Made by a program: the position numbers and the translations under genes
Notes under the pieces: model-generated
Databases searched by the model: none
Told to the model about the DNA's origin: nothing
Seen by the model: the letters and a program-made list of their open reading frames with translations, nothing else
From: an uncultured Eubacteriales bacterium
GTDB lineage: Bacteria; Bacillota; Clostridia; Oscillospirales; Acutalibacteraceae
Assembly: GCA_910580045.1 (NCBI GenBank)
Contig: CAJTXF010000009.1
Location: 1-63,730 of the forward strand
DNA: 63,730 nt
Reading direction: 5' to 3'
Shown here: positions 42,523-51,374 of the stretch, piece after piece
Position numbering within the stretch: the first letter of the stretch is position 1
Layout: the number at the start of each line of letters is the position of its first letter

Positions 42523-42626
42523 CTTTACAAGGGAGTGTCCTAACCACAGAGATAATCATCTGTGTTCCCCCGCCCTGCGGGGGAACACGAAAAACTCCCC
42601 GAAACGGGCACTCCCACTTTACAAGG
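42523..42626. repeat. Short palindromic insertion with flanking direct repeats
   Basis: GGGAGTG (42531) and CACTCCC (42609-42615) are terminal inverted repeats. Inside lie ACAGAGATAAT and ATCTGTGT, which pair, and CCCCCGCCCTGCGGGGG. CTTTACAAGG occurs on both sides (42523-42532 and 42617-42626) like a target-site duplication. The inner part recurs at 63672-63730. The remaining bases to 42712 carry no recognisable feature. Confidence 0.6.
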
Positions 42627-42712
42627 AGTATCAAACCGCCGGGCAAACAGAAATCCAAGAAGGAAAAGGGAAAATTCTCCGGCTGTGCGATTTAACGCAG
42701 CGCGAAACACTC

Positions 42713-43621
42713 TTAGCCCAAGGACGCTCCAAAAGCCTCAATAACATCAGAGCCGCCCAGGTTTGTGACAGGCTTCCCCATCGCTTTGCTGATAAGCCCG
42801 AGCAGGGCTTTTGCCCTTAACGCAAAAAATGTATGGAAATCATCCCTGCGCAAAGAAGCCACATCGATTCCGTGGGATTGGATGTTTGCGTCCAAGCAGG
42901 CTGATGAAACATTGGTGTTTTCAATGGCTTTCAAGTATTTGCTTGGCGCACTGCCCCCCAGCTTTCTGTTGGTACGGTAGGCGATAGGGGTTTTATTTAC
43001 AATGCAGTTCCACCGGCGCTCGCTATAGTCCTGGCTCTCGCAGTATTTTCGCGGGAAAATGTGATGGATGTCAACATAATCCGCCACAAAGTTGGTGTAA
43101 TCCATCTTGCTGCCGCTGATGAAGTCCCGGGCTCCATTGGCAAGAATCAAGGCCAGAACCCCCTTATAGGCAGCGCTGTTCCGGGTTTTCAGGGAAATCA
43201 GCCGGGTAGGCTGGAAAAACGCCCGGCTGACCGTGTCCGGCTCCTCCCCGCCCTCTATCCATGCCAGGACGCCGGACACATCATTGGCGTAGCGGGTCTC
43301 ATTGGCAGCGCCGTACATCTCGCCGAATACGCCGCACCAGTACCAGGCCGCCAGCTTTTCCTTTACCGTGCTGTCCTCTGCCTTACTGCCGAGAATCGTC
43401 ATAATGGCTGCCAGCGGGATAAACTGTGTGGTATAGGGCAGGTCCCGGGGGTGAGGATGCTCTGCTGCACCAAGAAGCGCGCCGCCTGAATGTAACCGTT
43501 TGTAAGCGCTTCTTGAAAATGTCCCCGTATACAGCACATTCATCCTCTCACGCTGCTGGGGCAGATTGGCCGCCCTGCTAAACGCCAGGCACTCTGCTTC
43601 CAGGCATCTTGTGTGATTCAT
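42713..43621 (-). pseudogene. DUF262/HNH (GmrSD-like) protein, C-terminal remnant
   Basis: These 302 codons match the C-terminal half of DUF262-DUF1524 type proteins (usually near 600 residues): YTTQFIPLAAIMTILGSK, then an HNH-like VDIHHIFPRKYCES and IAYRTNRKLGGSAPSKYL. Related proteins include GmrSD-type restriction enzymes that cut modified phage DNA. The N-terminal DUF262 domain with its DGQQR motif is missing, and the first 60 residues look unrelated, so it is probably a truncated defence gene. It lacks a convincing ribosome site and lies between rsgA and the pot genes. It could still make a nuclease-only fragment. Confidence 0.7.
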
Positions 43622-43719
43622 TCAATAAACGAGCTGCGGCGGCAGTTTCCCCCTCTCGTTACCCCCCCATCCGCCCGCTTTTCCAGGCTGAGCCGTTCCT
43701 CCCCACAGGCCCTCCCTGC

Positions 43720-43748
43720 TTGACAACCGGCCCCCTCTGGCGTATAAT
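43720..43748 (+). promoter_or_regulatory. Consensus sigma-A promoter for potAB
   Basis: TTGACA (43720-43725), 17 bases, TATAAT (43743-43748), 46 bases before the potA start. Confidence 0.92.
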
Positions 43749-43794
43749 CAACTTTATAAAATTACCTCTTAATGGTATAGAAAGGTTGCCAACT

Positions 43795-44898
43795 GTGGAC
43801 GATTTGATTCTTCGCTTGGAAAATATCTATAAGTCCTATCCCAACTCCTCTGCCCCTGTTCTGAACGGCATCTCTCTTTCCGTGGCCCAGGGCCAATTTG
43901 TCACCCTTCTGGGCTCCTCTGGCTGCGGAAAAACCACCACCCTGCGCATTATCTCCGGCCTGGACGCCCCGGACAGCGGCCGGGTGATTCTGGCAGGCCA
44001 GGACATGAGCCATGTGCCCCCCAATGCCCGGGACGTGAACACTGTCTTCCAGAGCTACGCCCTGTTCCCCCACATGACTGTGGAACAGAACGTGGGCTAC
44101 AGCCTGCGCCTGCGGCGGCTTCCGAAGGCGGAAATCCGCCAGCGGGTTCGGGAGGCCCTGGCCATGGTGCAGCTGGAGGGCTTTGAAAAGCGCAGGCCCT
44201 CTCAGCTCTCCGGCGGCCAGAGCCAGCGGGTCGCCCTGGCCCGCTCCATTATCAGCCATCCCCGGCTCCTCCTGCTGGACGAGCCCCTGAGCGCTTTGGA
44301 CTATCAGCTCCGCCAGCAGATGCAGCAGGAGCTGAAACGCCTGCAAAAGCAGCTGGGCATCAGCTTTATCTACATCACCCACGACCGGGAAGAGGCCTTG
44401 AATATGTCTGACGTTATCGCCGTGATGCGGGACGGCGCCTTTGAGCAGGTGGGCACCCCGGAGGAAGTGTTTGACTCCCCCCACACCTCCTACGTGGCGA
44501 AATTTGTGGGCGGGGCCAACATCCTCCACTGCCATGTGGAGCGGGTGGAGGGCCAGACTGCCTGGTTCCAGAACGCCCAGGGCAGCGGGGCTTTCTCCAC
44601 CCGGTGCCACAGCTTTTCCCCTGGTCAGAACGCCACCCTGGCCATTCGGCCTGACCAGGCCCAGGCAGAAAAAGACTTTGACAAAAGCTCGCCTGGTCTG
44701 GTGGGCACAGTAAAGGAAAAGAGCTTTGCTGGGGGCGTGCTGCGGGTTGCCGCTGAGCTCTCTGGCGGGCAGACCTTTGTGTGTAGCCGCCAGGGCATTG
44801 ACTGGGATTTGGCCCCCGGGGACCAAATCAAAATCAGCTGGGCACCAGAGCAGGCCTGCCCAGTGGACTGGGAGGCGCTGGATGAAAAAGAAAACTAA
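43795..44898 (+). CDS. potA: Spermidine/putrescine-type ABC transporter ATPase
   Basis: The 367-residue protein is a PotA-like ATPase: Walker A GSSGCGKTT, signature LSGGQSQRVALARS, Walker B LLLLDEPLSALD, H-loop YITHDREEAL, and a C-terminal TOBE domain. It powers import, by family, of polyamines. The start is a GTG at 43795 with AAAGG upstream; the longer frame runs through the promoter. It overlaps potB by 17 bases. The usual potC and potD do not follow. Confidence 0.9.
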   Translation: MDDLILRLENIYKSYPNSSAPVLNGISLSVAQGQFVTLLGSSGCGKTTTLRIISGLDAPDSGRVILAGQDMSHVPPNARDVNTVFQSYALFPHMTVEQNVGYSLRLRRLPKAEIRQRVREALAMVQLEGFEKRRPSQLSGGQSQRVALARSIISHPRLLLLDEPLSALDYQLRQQMQQELKRLQKQLGISFIYITHDREEALNMSDVIAVMRDGAFEQVGTPEEVFDSPHTSYVAKFVGGANILHCHVERVEGQTAWFQNAQGSGAFSTRCHSFSPGQNATLAIRPDQAQAEKDFDKSSPGLVGTVKEKSFAGGVLRVAAELSGGQTFVCSRQGIDWDLAPGDQIKISWAPEQACPVDWEALDEKEN

Positions 44899-45739
44899 GG
44901 AGCTAAGCTGGCTGACCTTGCTGCCCATCTACCTGTTCACCCTGGCCTTTATCCTGGGCCCCCTTCTCTACATGGCTGCCCTCAGCTTCATGACTCGGGA
45001 AGAGGTCTGGGGCGTGGCGGCAGAGTTCACCCTGAAAAATTATCAGGACATCCTCCAGCCTGTGTACCTGAACACCTTTGACGAATCCCTGAAGCTGGCC
45101 TTTCTCAGCACTGGGCTGGTGGTGCTGCTGGGCTATCCCTTTGGCTATTTTATGGCCAAGCTCACTGCCAAGTGGAAGCGCCGGACCATGCTTCTGCTGA
45201 TGATTCCCTTCTGGACCAGCTCTCTGCTGCGGCTCTACGGCTGGGTCATCATTTTCCGGGCTGGGGGCGTGTTTGACCAGCTGCTGACTGCCCTGCATAT
45301 TATTGACGAACCCCTCAAGCTGCTGTACACCTATCCCGCCGTGGTGGTGGGCATGGTGTATGCCCTGCTGCCCTTTATGATTTTCTCCGTCTATTCCAGC
45401 GCGGAGAAGCTGGACTTCCGCCTGGTGGAGGCAGCCAGGGATTTGGGCGCTGGGCCTGTGCAGGCTTTTCTCACAGTGAGCCTTAAACTGACCCTGCCGG
45501 GGCTTCTTTCCGGGGTGGTGCTGACCTTTGTGCCCAGCATGGGGCTGTTCTTTATCGCGGACATCCTGGGGGGCAATAAAGTGGTATTGGTGGGCAGCCT
45601 GATTCAGGAACAGCTGATGAAGGTGCACAACTGGCCCTTTGCGGCCGCGCTGTCCATTGCGCTGCTGGTACTGACCTCCGTCATTCTATTCCTATACCGA
45701 AAGATTTCAGGAGTCAAAGATTTGGAGGGCCTGGGATAA
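44882..45739 (+). CDS. potB: ABC transporter permease, PotB type
   Basis: The 285-residue protein has six membrane helices and the EAA loop EAARDLGAGPVQAFLTVSLKLTLPGL that contacts the ATPase. It is closest in pattern to PotB. The ATG at 44882 lies inside the end of potA, so translation is coupled. After its stop only 28 bases remain before recG: the second permease PotC and binding protein PotD are absent here, so the importer is incomplete unless they lie elsewhere. Confidence 0.92.
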   Translation: MKKKTKELSWLTLLPIYLFTLAFILGPLLYMAALSFMTREEVWGVAAEFTLKNYQDILQPVYLNTFDESLKLAFLSTGLVVLLGYPFGYFMAKLTAKWKRRTMLLLMIPFWTSSLLRLYGWVIIFRAGGVFDQLLTALHIIDEPLKLLYTYPAVVVGMVYALLPFMIFSVYSSAEKLDFRLVEAARDLGAGPVQAFLTVSLKLTLPGLLSGVVLTFVPSMGLFFIADILGGNKVVLVGSLIQEQLMKVHNWPFAAALSIALLVLTSVILFLYRKISGVKDLEGLG

Positions 45740-45767
45740 AAGAACCACATCAGAAAATTCTCAGGAG

Positions 45768-47816
45768 GTGATTTCCCTGTCCCTTTCCCTTAACCAACCA
45801 GTCAGCTCCCTGAAGGGCGTGGGCGCCAAGCGGGCTGAGCTCTTTGCCAAGCTGGGCGCTGCTTCCCTAAAGGATTTGCTCCACCTCTATCCCCGGGACT
45901 ATCAGGACTGGTCCTCCCCCCTCCCTATCGCAGAGGCCCCGCTGGATACGCTCTGCGTCATCCGGGCCCAGGTGGTGGCAGCGCCTTCTGTTGCCTTTGC
46001 CCCTGGCAGCCGCCTTATTATCCGCATCACGGCCACGGACGGAGAGTCGGACGTTAAGCTCACCTTCTTCAACAACCGCTATATCCCCAACCTCCTTCTG
46101 CCTGGCCATGTATATCTCTTCCGGGGCAAGCTGAGTAAATTCCGGGGCGCTTGGGCCATGACAGCCCCAGACTTTACCGCTGAGAGCCCGTCAGTGGGCA
46201 TTGTGCCTGTGTACCCCTCTACCCAAGGGCTCAGCTCCCGCGTTATCGCCCAGGCTGTGCGGGCGGTTCTTGCCACACTGCCAGAGGCTTTGGAGGACTC
46301 CCTCCCCCTGTCCCTGCGGGAGGAGCACCAGCTCTGCCACTTGGGGTACGCCCTGGAAAACATCCACTTCCCCCGCTCCCAGGGGGATTTGGACATTGCC
46401 CGGCGGAGGCTGGTGTTCGAGGAATTTCTCATTCTGCAGTTGGGCCTGATGCAGATTAAAAGCGGACGGCAGGAGCAAAACCTCCACCCCATTCCCAACT
46501 GCTTTCCTGAGGCCTTTGCCCGGCTTCTGCCCTTCCAGCTGACCGGCGCCCAGCAGCGGGCCATCACCCAGGGCGTCAGCGACATGGCCGGGCCTGCCCC
46601 CATGAACCGCCTGGTTCAGGGGGATGTGGGCAGCGGCAAGACCGCTGTGGCTGCCGCCTTCTGCTGGTCTGTGATTCGCTCTGGCTGGCAGGCGGCGCTG
46701 ATGGCCCCCACGGAGATTTTAGCTGGCCAGCACTACCAATCCCTCTCCGCCCTGCTGGAGCCTGCTGGGGTGCGCTGCGCCCTGCTCACCGGCAGCGTCA
46801 GCGCGGCAGGGCACCGGAAACTTTTGGAGCAGCTGGAGGCAGGAGAAATTGATTTGGCCATCGGCACCCATGCCCTTATCAGCGAAAAGGTCAAGTTCCG
46901 GGACTTGGGGCTGGTCATTACAGACGAGCAGCACCGCTTTGGGGTGAACCAGCGGGTGGCCCTGGCTCAGAAGGGAGCCTCTCCCCATCTGCTGGTCATG
47001 AGCGCCACGCCCATCCCCCGCACCTTGGCCCTGATGGCCTACGGGGACATGGATGTCTCTGTCCTGGACGAGCTGCCCCCGGGCCGCCAGGAAATCGAGA
47101 CCTATCTCATTGACCCAGGCAAGCGCAGGCGGGCCTTTGGGTATATCCAAAAGCATCTGGACGAGGGGCGGCAGGGGTATCTTATCTGCCCTCTGATTGA
47201 GGAGGACGACAGCGGCATGATGAGCGTGGAGGCCTACGCCAAAACCGTGGAGCAGGCCTTTCCCTCCGCGGCAGTGGGTGTGCTCCACGGCAAGATGAAG
47301 CCCGGGGAAAAGGACGCGGTGATGGCCCGTTTCTCCAGCGGGGAGATTCAGCTGCTGGTCTCCACCACTGTGGTGGAGGTGGGCGTGGATGTGCCCAACG
47401 CGGCTATTATGCTGATTGAAAACGCCGAGCGCTACGGGCTCTCCCAGCTCCACCAGCTGCGGGGGCGCATTGGCCGGGGAGAGCATAAGTCCACCTGCAT
47501 TCTTATTTGCGCCAGCGCCGCGCCGGAGACCTTGGAGCGGCTCAGGCTGTTCAAAAGCACCCGGGATGGTTTCGCCATTGCGGACGCGGACTTGAAGCTG
47601 AGAGGGCCGGGGGACTTCTTCGGCCAGCGCCAGCACGGCCTGCCCCAGATGAAAATCGCCAACATTGCCATGGACATGGATTTGCTGCGGGAGGCCCAGA
47701 AGTGCGCTGCCCGGCTCTTCCGGAGCAATGCCCTGGCCCAGCCGGAATACGCAGCCCTGCGCCAGGAGATTCAGCAGCTGTTCGGCAAGGCCGGGGATGA
47801 GCGGCTCACCATTTAA
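45768..47816 (+). CDS. recG: ATP-dependent DNA helicase RecG
   Basis: The 682-residue protein has the wedge OB-domain (residues about 10-170), helicase motifs QGDVGSGKTAVAAAF (Walker A), TDEQHRFGVNQR (Walker B), SATPIPRTLA, and the C-terminal LHQLRGRIGRGEHKSTC and LKLRGPGDFFGQRQHG. It reverses stalled forks. The nominal start (GTG 45768) lies inside the Shine-Dalgarno AGGAGGTG; the first well-placed codon is CTG at 45777, giving LSLSLNQPVSSLKGVG, so initiation may be non-canonical. It follows potB by 28 bases and a terminator follows. Confidence 0.95.
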   Translation: MISLSLSLNQPVSSLKGVGAKRAELFAKLGAASLKDLLHLYPRDYQDWSSPLPIAEAPLDTLCVIRAQVVAAPSVAFAPGSRLIIRITATDGESDVKLTFFNNRYIPNLLLPGHVYLFRGKLSKFRGAWAMTAPDFTAESPSVGIVPVYPSTQGLSSRVIAQAVRAVLATLPEALEDSLPLSLREEHQLCHLGYALENIHFPRSQGDLDIARRRLVFEEFLILQLGLMQIKSGRQEQNLHPIPNCFPEAFARLLPFQLTGAQQRAITQGVSDMAGPAPMNRLVQGDVGSGKTAVAAAFCWSVIRSGWQAALMAPTEILAGQHYQSLSALLEPAGVRCALLTGSVSAAGHRKLLEQLEAGEIDLAIGTHALISEKVKFRDLGLVITDEQHRFGVNQRVALAQKGASPHLLVMSATPIPRTLALMAYGDMDVSVLDELPPGRQEIETYLIDPGKRRRAFGYIQKHLDEGRQGYLICPLIEEDDSGMMSVEAYAKTVEQAFPSAAVGVLHGKMKPGEKDAVMARFSSGEIQLLVSTTVVEVGVDVPNAAIMLIENAERYGLSQLHQLRGRIGRGEHKSTCILICASAAPETLERLRLFKSTRDGFAIADADLKLRGPGDFFGQRQHGLPQMKIANIAMDMDLLREAQKCAARLFRSNALAQPEYAALRQEIQQLFGKAGDERLTI

Positions 47817-47852
47817 GCTGGTTATCATGAACCTGAAATTCACCCAAAACAA

Positions 47853-47891
47853 AAATACGCCGCCCGGTCTCTGTGACCTGGCGGCGTATTT
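47853..47891. terminator. Bidirectional terminator
   Basis: AAATACGCCGCC pairs with GGCGGCGTATTT with a 15-base loop. It lies between the convergent recG and the minus-strand flagellar genes. Confidence 0.85.
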
Positions 47892-47920
47892 GATTTCGTT
47901 TGTCCAGTGGCTATCTGTGC

Positions 47921-48316
47921 CTATCTGTATTTGTTGTAAAACGAGCGCTCTCCGCACATCCGCTGGCTGATGTGCTTATCCAGCTCCTGACAGCGTGCAA
48001 TCAGCCGCTGGTTCTGGGCCACCTGGGCACAGAGCATGGCCTCTTCCGGCGCCTGCTGGGGCGCACCCTCCGCGAGCGCCTTGGCGCGGATGGCATCATC
48101 CTCAGGCAAGGCCAGAATATACTGCTGCATCTGCTGGCCGCTCTCCCAAAGCTGCTGGGCAGGCTCGCCCCGCATATTCAGAAGCATCTGCACGGACACC
48201 TCGTCCCTGCGGTCCACTGCCTCGGCCAGCTGACGGGTCAAATCCTCAAACTCTGTGAGCTTTACATAGATGCGTCTGGCCTTCAGGAGCATTTCCTCCA
48301 AAATGTGCCCGTCCAT
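47921..48316 (-). CDS. FliT-like flagellar chaperone candidate
   Basis: The 131-residue helical, Gln/Glu-rich protein is encoded directly after fliS. FliT follows fliS in many operons and binds the FliD cap protein, but I can only support the call by position, size and helical character; no residue motif is visible. It ends the fliD-fliS unit (11 bases after fliS). The sequence ends CGERSFYNKYR. Confidence 0.6.
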   Translation of the reverse strand: MDGHILEEMLLKARRIYVKLTEFEDLTRQLAEAVDRRDEVSVQMLLNMRGEPAQQLWESGQQMQQYILALPEDDAIRAKALAEGAPQQAPEEAMLCAQVAQNQRLIARCQELDKHISQRMCGERSFYNKYR

Positions 48317-48327
48317 ACGGTCACCCC

Positions 48328-48732
48328 CTAGTCCTGGGACTCAGCCAGTTTTTTCTCCGCCTCCTCGGCCACATTTCTGTCCGCCTGGCGGAAGGTGTCC
48401 CGCAAATCAGCAATCATGGGCCGCACCTGGTCCAGAACAGCCTTGTTTCTGCCAAACTTCACCCTGCCCAGCTGATAACCGAAAAAGTCATACAGCTTGT
48501 GCAGCTGCCGGCTGATGGGATACTGGTCATCCAGGGTATCATCCAAATAGCGGATAATGTCCTGGGCCTTATCCACAGAAGCCTCCATCAGCTCATACTC
48601 CTGCTTATCCAGTGCCAGACCGCACCGCAGCAAGTTCTTCATCAGCTCGTCAAACAGCAGCAGAAGCAGCTCGTTGGGGGTCATGGTGTTCACGGACTGT
48701 TCCTTATAGTGCTGAATCGGGTTGTTTTCCAT
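48328..48732 (-). CDS. fliS: Flagellin chaperone FliS
   Basis: The 134-residue protein has the FliS signature near its start, HYKEQSVNTMTPNELLLLLFDEL, and the helical body of the export chaperone that keeps flagellin from polymerising in the cytoplasm. It lies 37 bases after fliD and before the FliT-like gene. No flagellin gene is present in the window. Confidence 0.93.
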   Translation of the reverse strand: MENNPIQHYKEQSVNTMTPNELLLLLFDELMKNLLRCGLALDKQEYELMEASVDKAQDIIRYLDDTLDDQYPISRQLHKLYDFFGYQLGRVKFGRNKAVLDQVRPMIADLRDTFRQADRNVAEEAEKKLAESQD

Positions 48733-48769
48733 AATTACCCCTTCGGTTTATTGTTCAAGTCCTGCTGGT

Positions 48770-51175
48770 TTACATTCCGCCGCTCAGCCCTGCCAGCATA
48801 GAGCTTTGAGAGTTCATTTTGTTGATAAGCAGCTCCAGCTGGGTAAACTGGTTGGTGTAGAAGTCCACCCGGTCGCTCATTCTATCCTGCCATTTCTCAA
48901 TCTGCTCCTGCAGGTTGTTGATTTGGTCATTCAGCTCGTTGTTGTTCAGAGAGTAGGAAGAGAGGGTGGTGCCGGCCTTGTTCACCAGGATGCCCGGGCT
49001 TCCGATGGAAGTGCTGGCATACATCTCGATGGTGGACTTGAGGTTATACATCAGGCCATTGGTGCTGGCCCCATTGGCAGTGGTCTGGGTAAAGGCGTTT
49101 TTCACCTTATCCGGGTCGCTCTCCAAAGCGTCGCGCAGGGCGTCCTCGTCCAGCTCAATGGTAGACAGTCCATCGGCAAATTTCACCTCAAGGCCAATGC
49201 TGCGCAGGGTTGCGCCCAGCTCACCGTCACCCTGAACCGCGCTGGTCAGCTTGCTGTACAGGTTGGCCAAATCCATGTCCGCGTAGAGCAGGCCGGTTTT
49301 GGCCTTCTCCTCATAGTTCTTGATGGCGCTCTCGCTCATCTTGGCCTGGTCTTCATCTGTCAGGGGCTGGTACTCTTCCTTCTTGGTGTTGGTCAAAGGC
49401 TCGGTGGTGTAGGCGCTGCGAAGGGCTGTGACCATCTCGTTATAGTCCTTCACAAATTCCTTAATGGCGTCCACAATCTTATCCGAGTCGGTGTTGGTCT
49501 CAAAGGTGATAGGCTCAGCGCTGTTGTCCACAGTGCCGTCAGCGTTATAGCCGAACGCGCCCTTCAAAGTCACATTATAGCCGTCCAAATCCACGTTGTT
49601 GGAGGAACGGGTCAACTCCATCTGCTTGCCGTTGACAGTGACAGTGAATTCCGCGTCCTGGCCTTTCTTGTAGTCACCTGCCGCTACGTCATCCTCTTTG
49701 CTGGTATCCATGCCAAACAACGCCTTGCCCAACTTACCCTCAATCTCAATCTTAGAGTCCGCGCCGGTCTCTGTGGCGGTCATGGAGAACTGCCCTGTCA
49801 GGCTGGAATACTTGATATTGACACCCGCGTCAGAAGAATTGATTTTATCCATCATGTTCTGGATGGTGTCAGTGGACTTGAGCTCAATCTTCTCGCCGTT
49901 GATGATTAGGTCAGCAGCCTGATAGGTATTGCCGTCCTCGTCAGTGCGTGTTTCGAATTTATCCGCGCCCAGCACCCGCTCCAGGGTCCAGCTGGTCTGC
50001 ACAGTGTTGCTGTAGCCGCCCTCACCCAGGCCCAGGGCATTGTTGACGGTGTTGTTGCTGCCAAGCACCTTGAAGACAGAGCCGTCGCCAAACGTCTCAA
50101 ATTTGCCGTTCTTCTTGGTCCCGAACTCCAGCTTGCCGTCCGCGCTGGCCTGAACAGCGACCCTGTCTTTGCCGAACTCAGCGTCCAGCTTTTCTTGCAG
50201 TGCCTCGGCAAACTTCTCTGTGCTGTCGATGTCGGTATTATCCTTCAGGAAATCCAGCTTGATGGTCTTCACCTTGCCGTCCAAGCTGATTTGGATGCTC
50301 TTGTCCGCCAGATATTCATTGCGGCCCTTTTTCTCAACCAGGTTATCCACTGTGAAAGGCTTGTTGCTTCCTGTAATGCTTACGCCAGCTGCTTCCTCTG
50401 TCTTGTCAAAGAAATTCGCCATGCCGCCGCTGGTGCCGGTAATCTTAAAATTGTTGCCCTTCTTGTCTGCCAGGATGACTCTTCCGTCAGCACCAACCGA
50501 AGCCTCCAGATACTCGCTGGCCTTGCTTGTGCCCTTGCTGCTGGTGACGTTCTTCTCTTCCAGCTGCTTGTTGATGGCATCTGCCAGCTCCTGGGCGCTG
50601 CCAAATACCTGGCCCTCGTCAAAGCGCAGGGTAAAGCTGCTGCCCTTGCCTGTCTCGCCGCCGCCGTATTTGATGGAGATAGAGCCTGCCACCGCGCTGG
50701 TGGAGACCTTCTCGCTCCAGTTCACTGCCTCTGTGGCCGCGCCAGTGGCCGCCAAATCCTTGGCGCTTACTGAATAGCTCGCCGCCTGGGCCAGCTGCTT
50801 AATCCGGTCAATCTGAACATCGCTGGTGCCCTTGCCGCTGACCGCCACCATCGCGGCGTTGGCCCCCTTGGCCACAGCGTTCACGGCCTTGGAGAAGAAA
50901 GAGGCGCTGAACAGGTTGGTGCTGCTGGTAAAGGAGGTGTATTTGTTCAGGATGGAGTTCATGGAGGAAATCAGGCCGCGATAGGCGTCCTGCTTCCACT
51001 GCAGCTTGGTCATCTTCTGCTGCAGAGAGGTAATCTTGCTCTTGTAGCCAGCCACGCTGTTTTCAATCATGGACTCTGTGTCCATGCCGCTGGCCAGGCC
51101 GCTGATTATGTTCCGGTTGCCGTACAAACTGCTGGTACTGCTGGAACTGTTCATTAAACTTGTGATAGAAGCCAT
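48770..51175 (-). CDS. fliD: Flagellar cap protein FliD, expanded
   Basis: At 801 residues the protein is much longer than the usual 450-550. The conserved ends are clear: IISGLASGMDTESMIENSVAGYKSKITSLQQKMTKLQWKQDAY at the N-terminus and a coiled-coil C-terminus (DQINNLQEQIEKWQDRMSDRVDFYTNQFTQLELLINKMNS). The middle (about 200-560) holds extra beta-rich domains. FliD caps the filament and orders flagellin. The ATG at 51175 follows AAAGGAG. It starts a fliD-fliS-fliT-like operon and is divergent from the parA-comFB pair. The expanded middle would be surface-exposed. Confidence 0.95.
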   Translation of the reverse strand: MASITSLMNSSSSTSSLYGNRNIISGLASGMDTESMIENSVAGYKSKITSLQQKMTKLQWKQDAYRGLISSMNSILNKYTSFTSSTNLFSASFFSKAVNAVAKGANAAMVAVSGKGTSDVQIDRIKQLAQAASYSVSAKDLAATGAATEAVNWSEKVSTSAVAGSISIKYGGGETGKGSSFTLRFDEGQVFGSAQELADAINKQLEEKNVTSSKGTSKASEYLEASVGADGRVILADKKGNNFKITGTSGGMANFFDKTEEAAGVSITGSNKPFTVDNLVEKKGRNEYLADKSIQISLDGKVKTIKLDFLKDNTDIDSTEKFAEALQEKLDAEFGKDRVAVQASADGKLEFGTKKNGKFETFGDGSVFKVLGSNNTVNNALGLGEGGYSNTVQTSWTLERVLGADKFETRTDEDGNTYQAADLIINGEKIELKSTDTIQNMMDKINSSDAGVNIKYSSLTGQFSMTATETGADSKIEIEGKLGKALFGMDTSKEDDVAAGDYKKGQDAEFTVTVNGKQMELTRSSNNVDLDGYNVTLKGAFGYNADGTVDNSAEPITFETNTDSDKIVDAIKEFVKDYNEMVTALRSAYTTEPLTNTKKEEYQPLTDEDQAKMSESAIKNYEEKAKTGLLYADMDLANLYSKLTSAVQGDGELGATLRSIGLEVKFADGLSTIELDEDALRDALESDPDKVKNAFTQTTANGASTNGLMYNLKSTIEMYASTSIGSPGILVNKAGTTLSSYSLNNNELNDQINNLQEQIEKWQDRMSDRVDFYTNQFTQLELLINKMNSQSSMLAGLSGGM

Positions 51176-51288
51176 TGCATTCACTCCTTTTTTGTGATAA
51201 CATATAGACATGAGAGCTTGATATGGCTGTGAAAGAGGGCTTTTGGGGTAAAATATCCGGGAAGACCGGCCCGGCAGCCCAGCCAGAG

Positions 51289-51337
51289 TCTTATCTCGTT
51301 CCTTATTTATATCGACATTCCTGAAGGAAAGATAAGA
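51289..51337. promoter_or_regulatory. Inverted repeat in the fliD/parA divergent gap
   Basis: TCTTATCT (51289-51296) and AGATAAGA (51330-51337) are exact complements 33 bases apart. On the fliD side a GTCGATAT resembles the -10 of flagellar sigma-28 promoters, but no good -35 is seen at the right distance. A shared operator for both directions is possible. Confidence 0.35.
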
Positions 51338-51374
51338 GTTTCCGCGAAAATTTTGAGCATGGAGAGAACCTTGT

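Noticed and set aside
42713..43621. An active restriction system
   Set aside because: The DUF262 half is missing and no second subunit or modification gene is adjacent.
46719..47957. A 412-codon minus-strand ORF opposite recG
   Set aside because: Shadow of recG; runs through a terminator and has no recognisable domain.
48722..49909. A 395-codon plus-strand ORF opposite fliD
   Set aside because: Antisense of conserved fliD; composition is that of a reverse-frame artefact.
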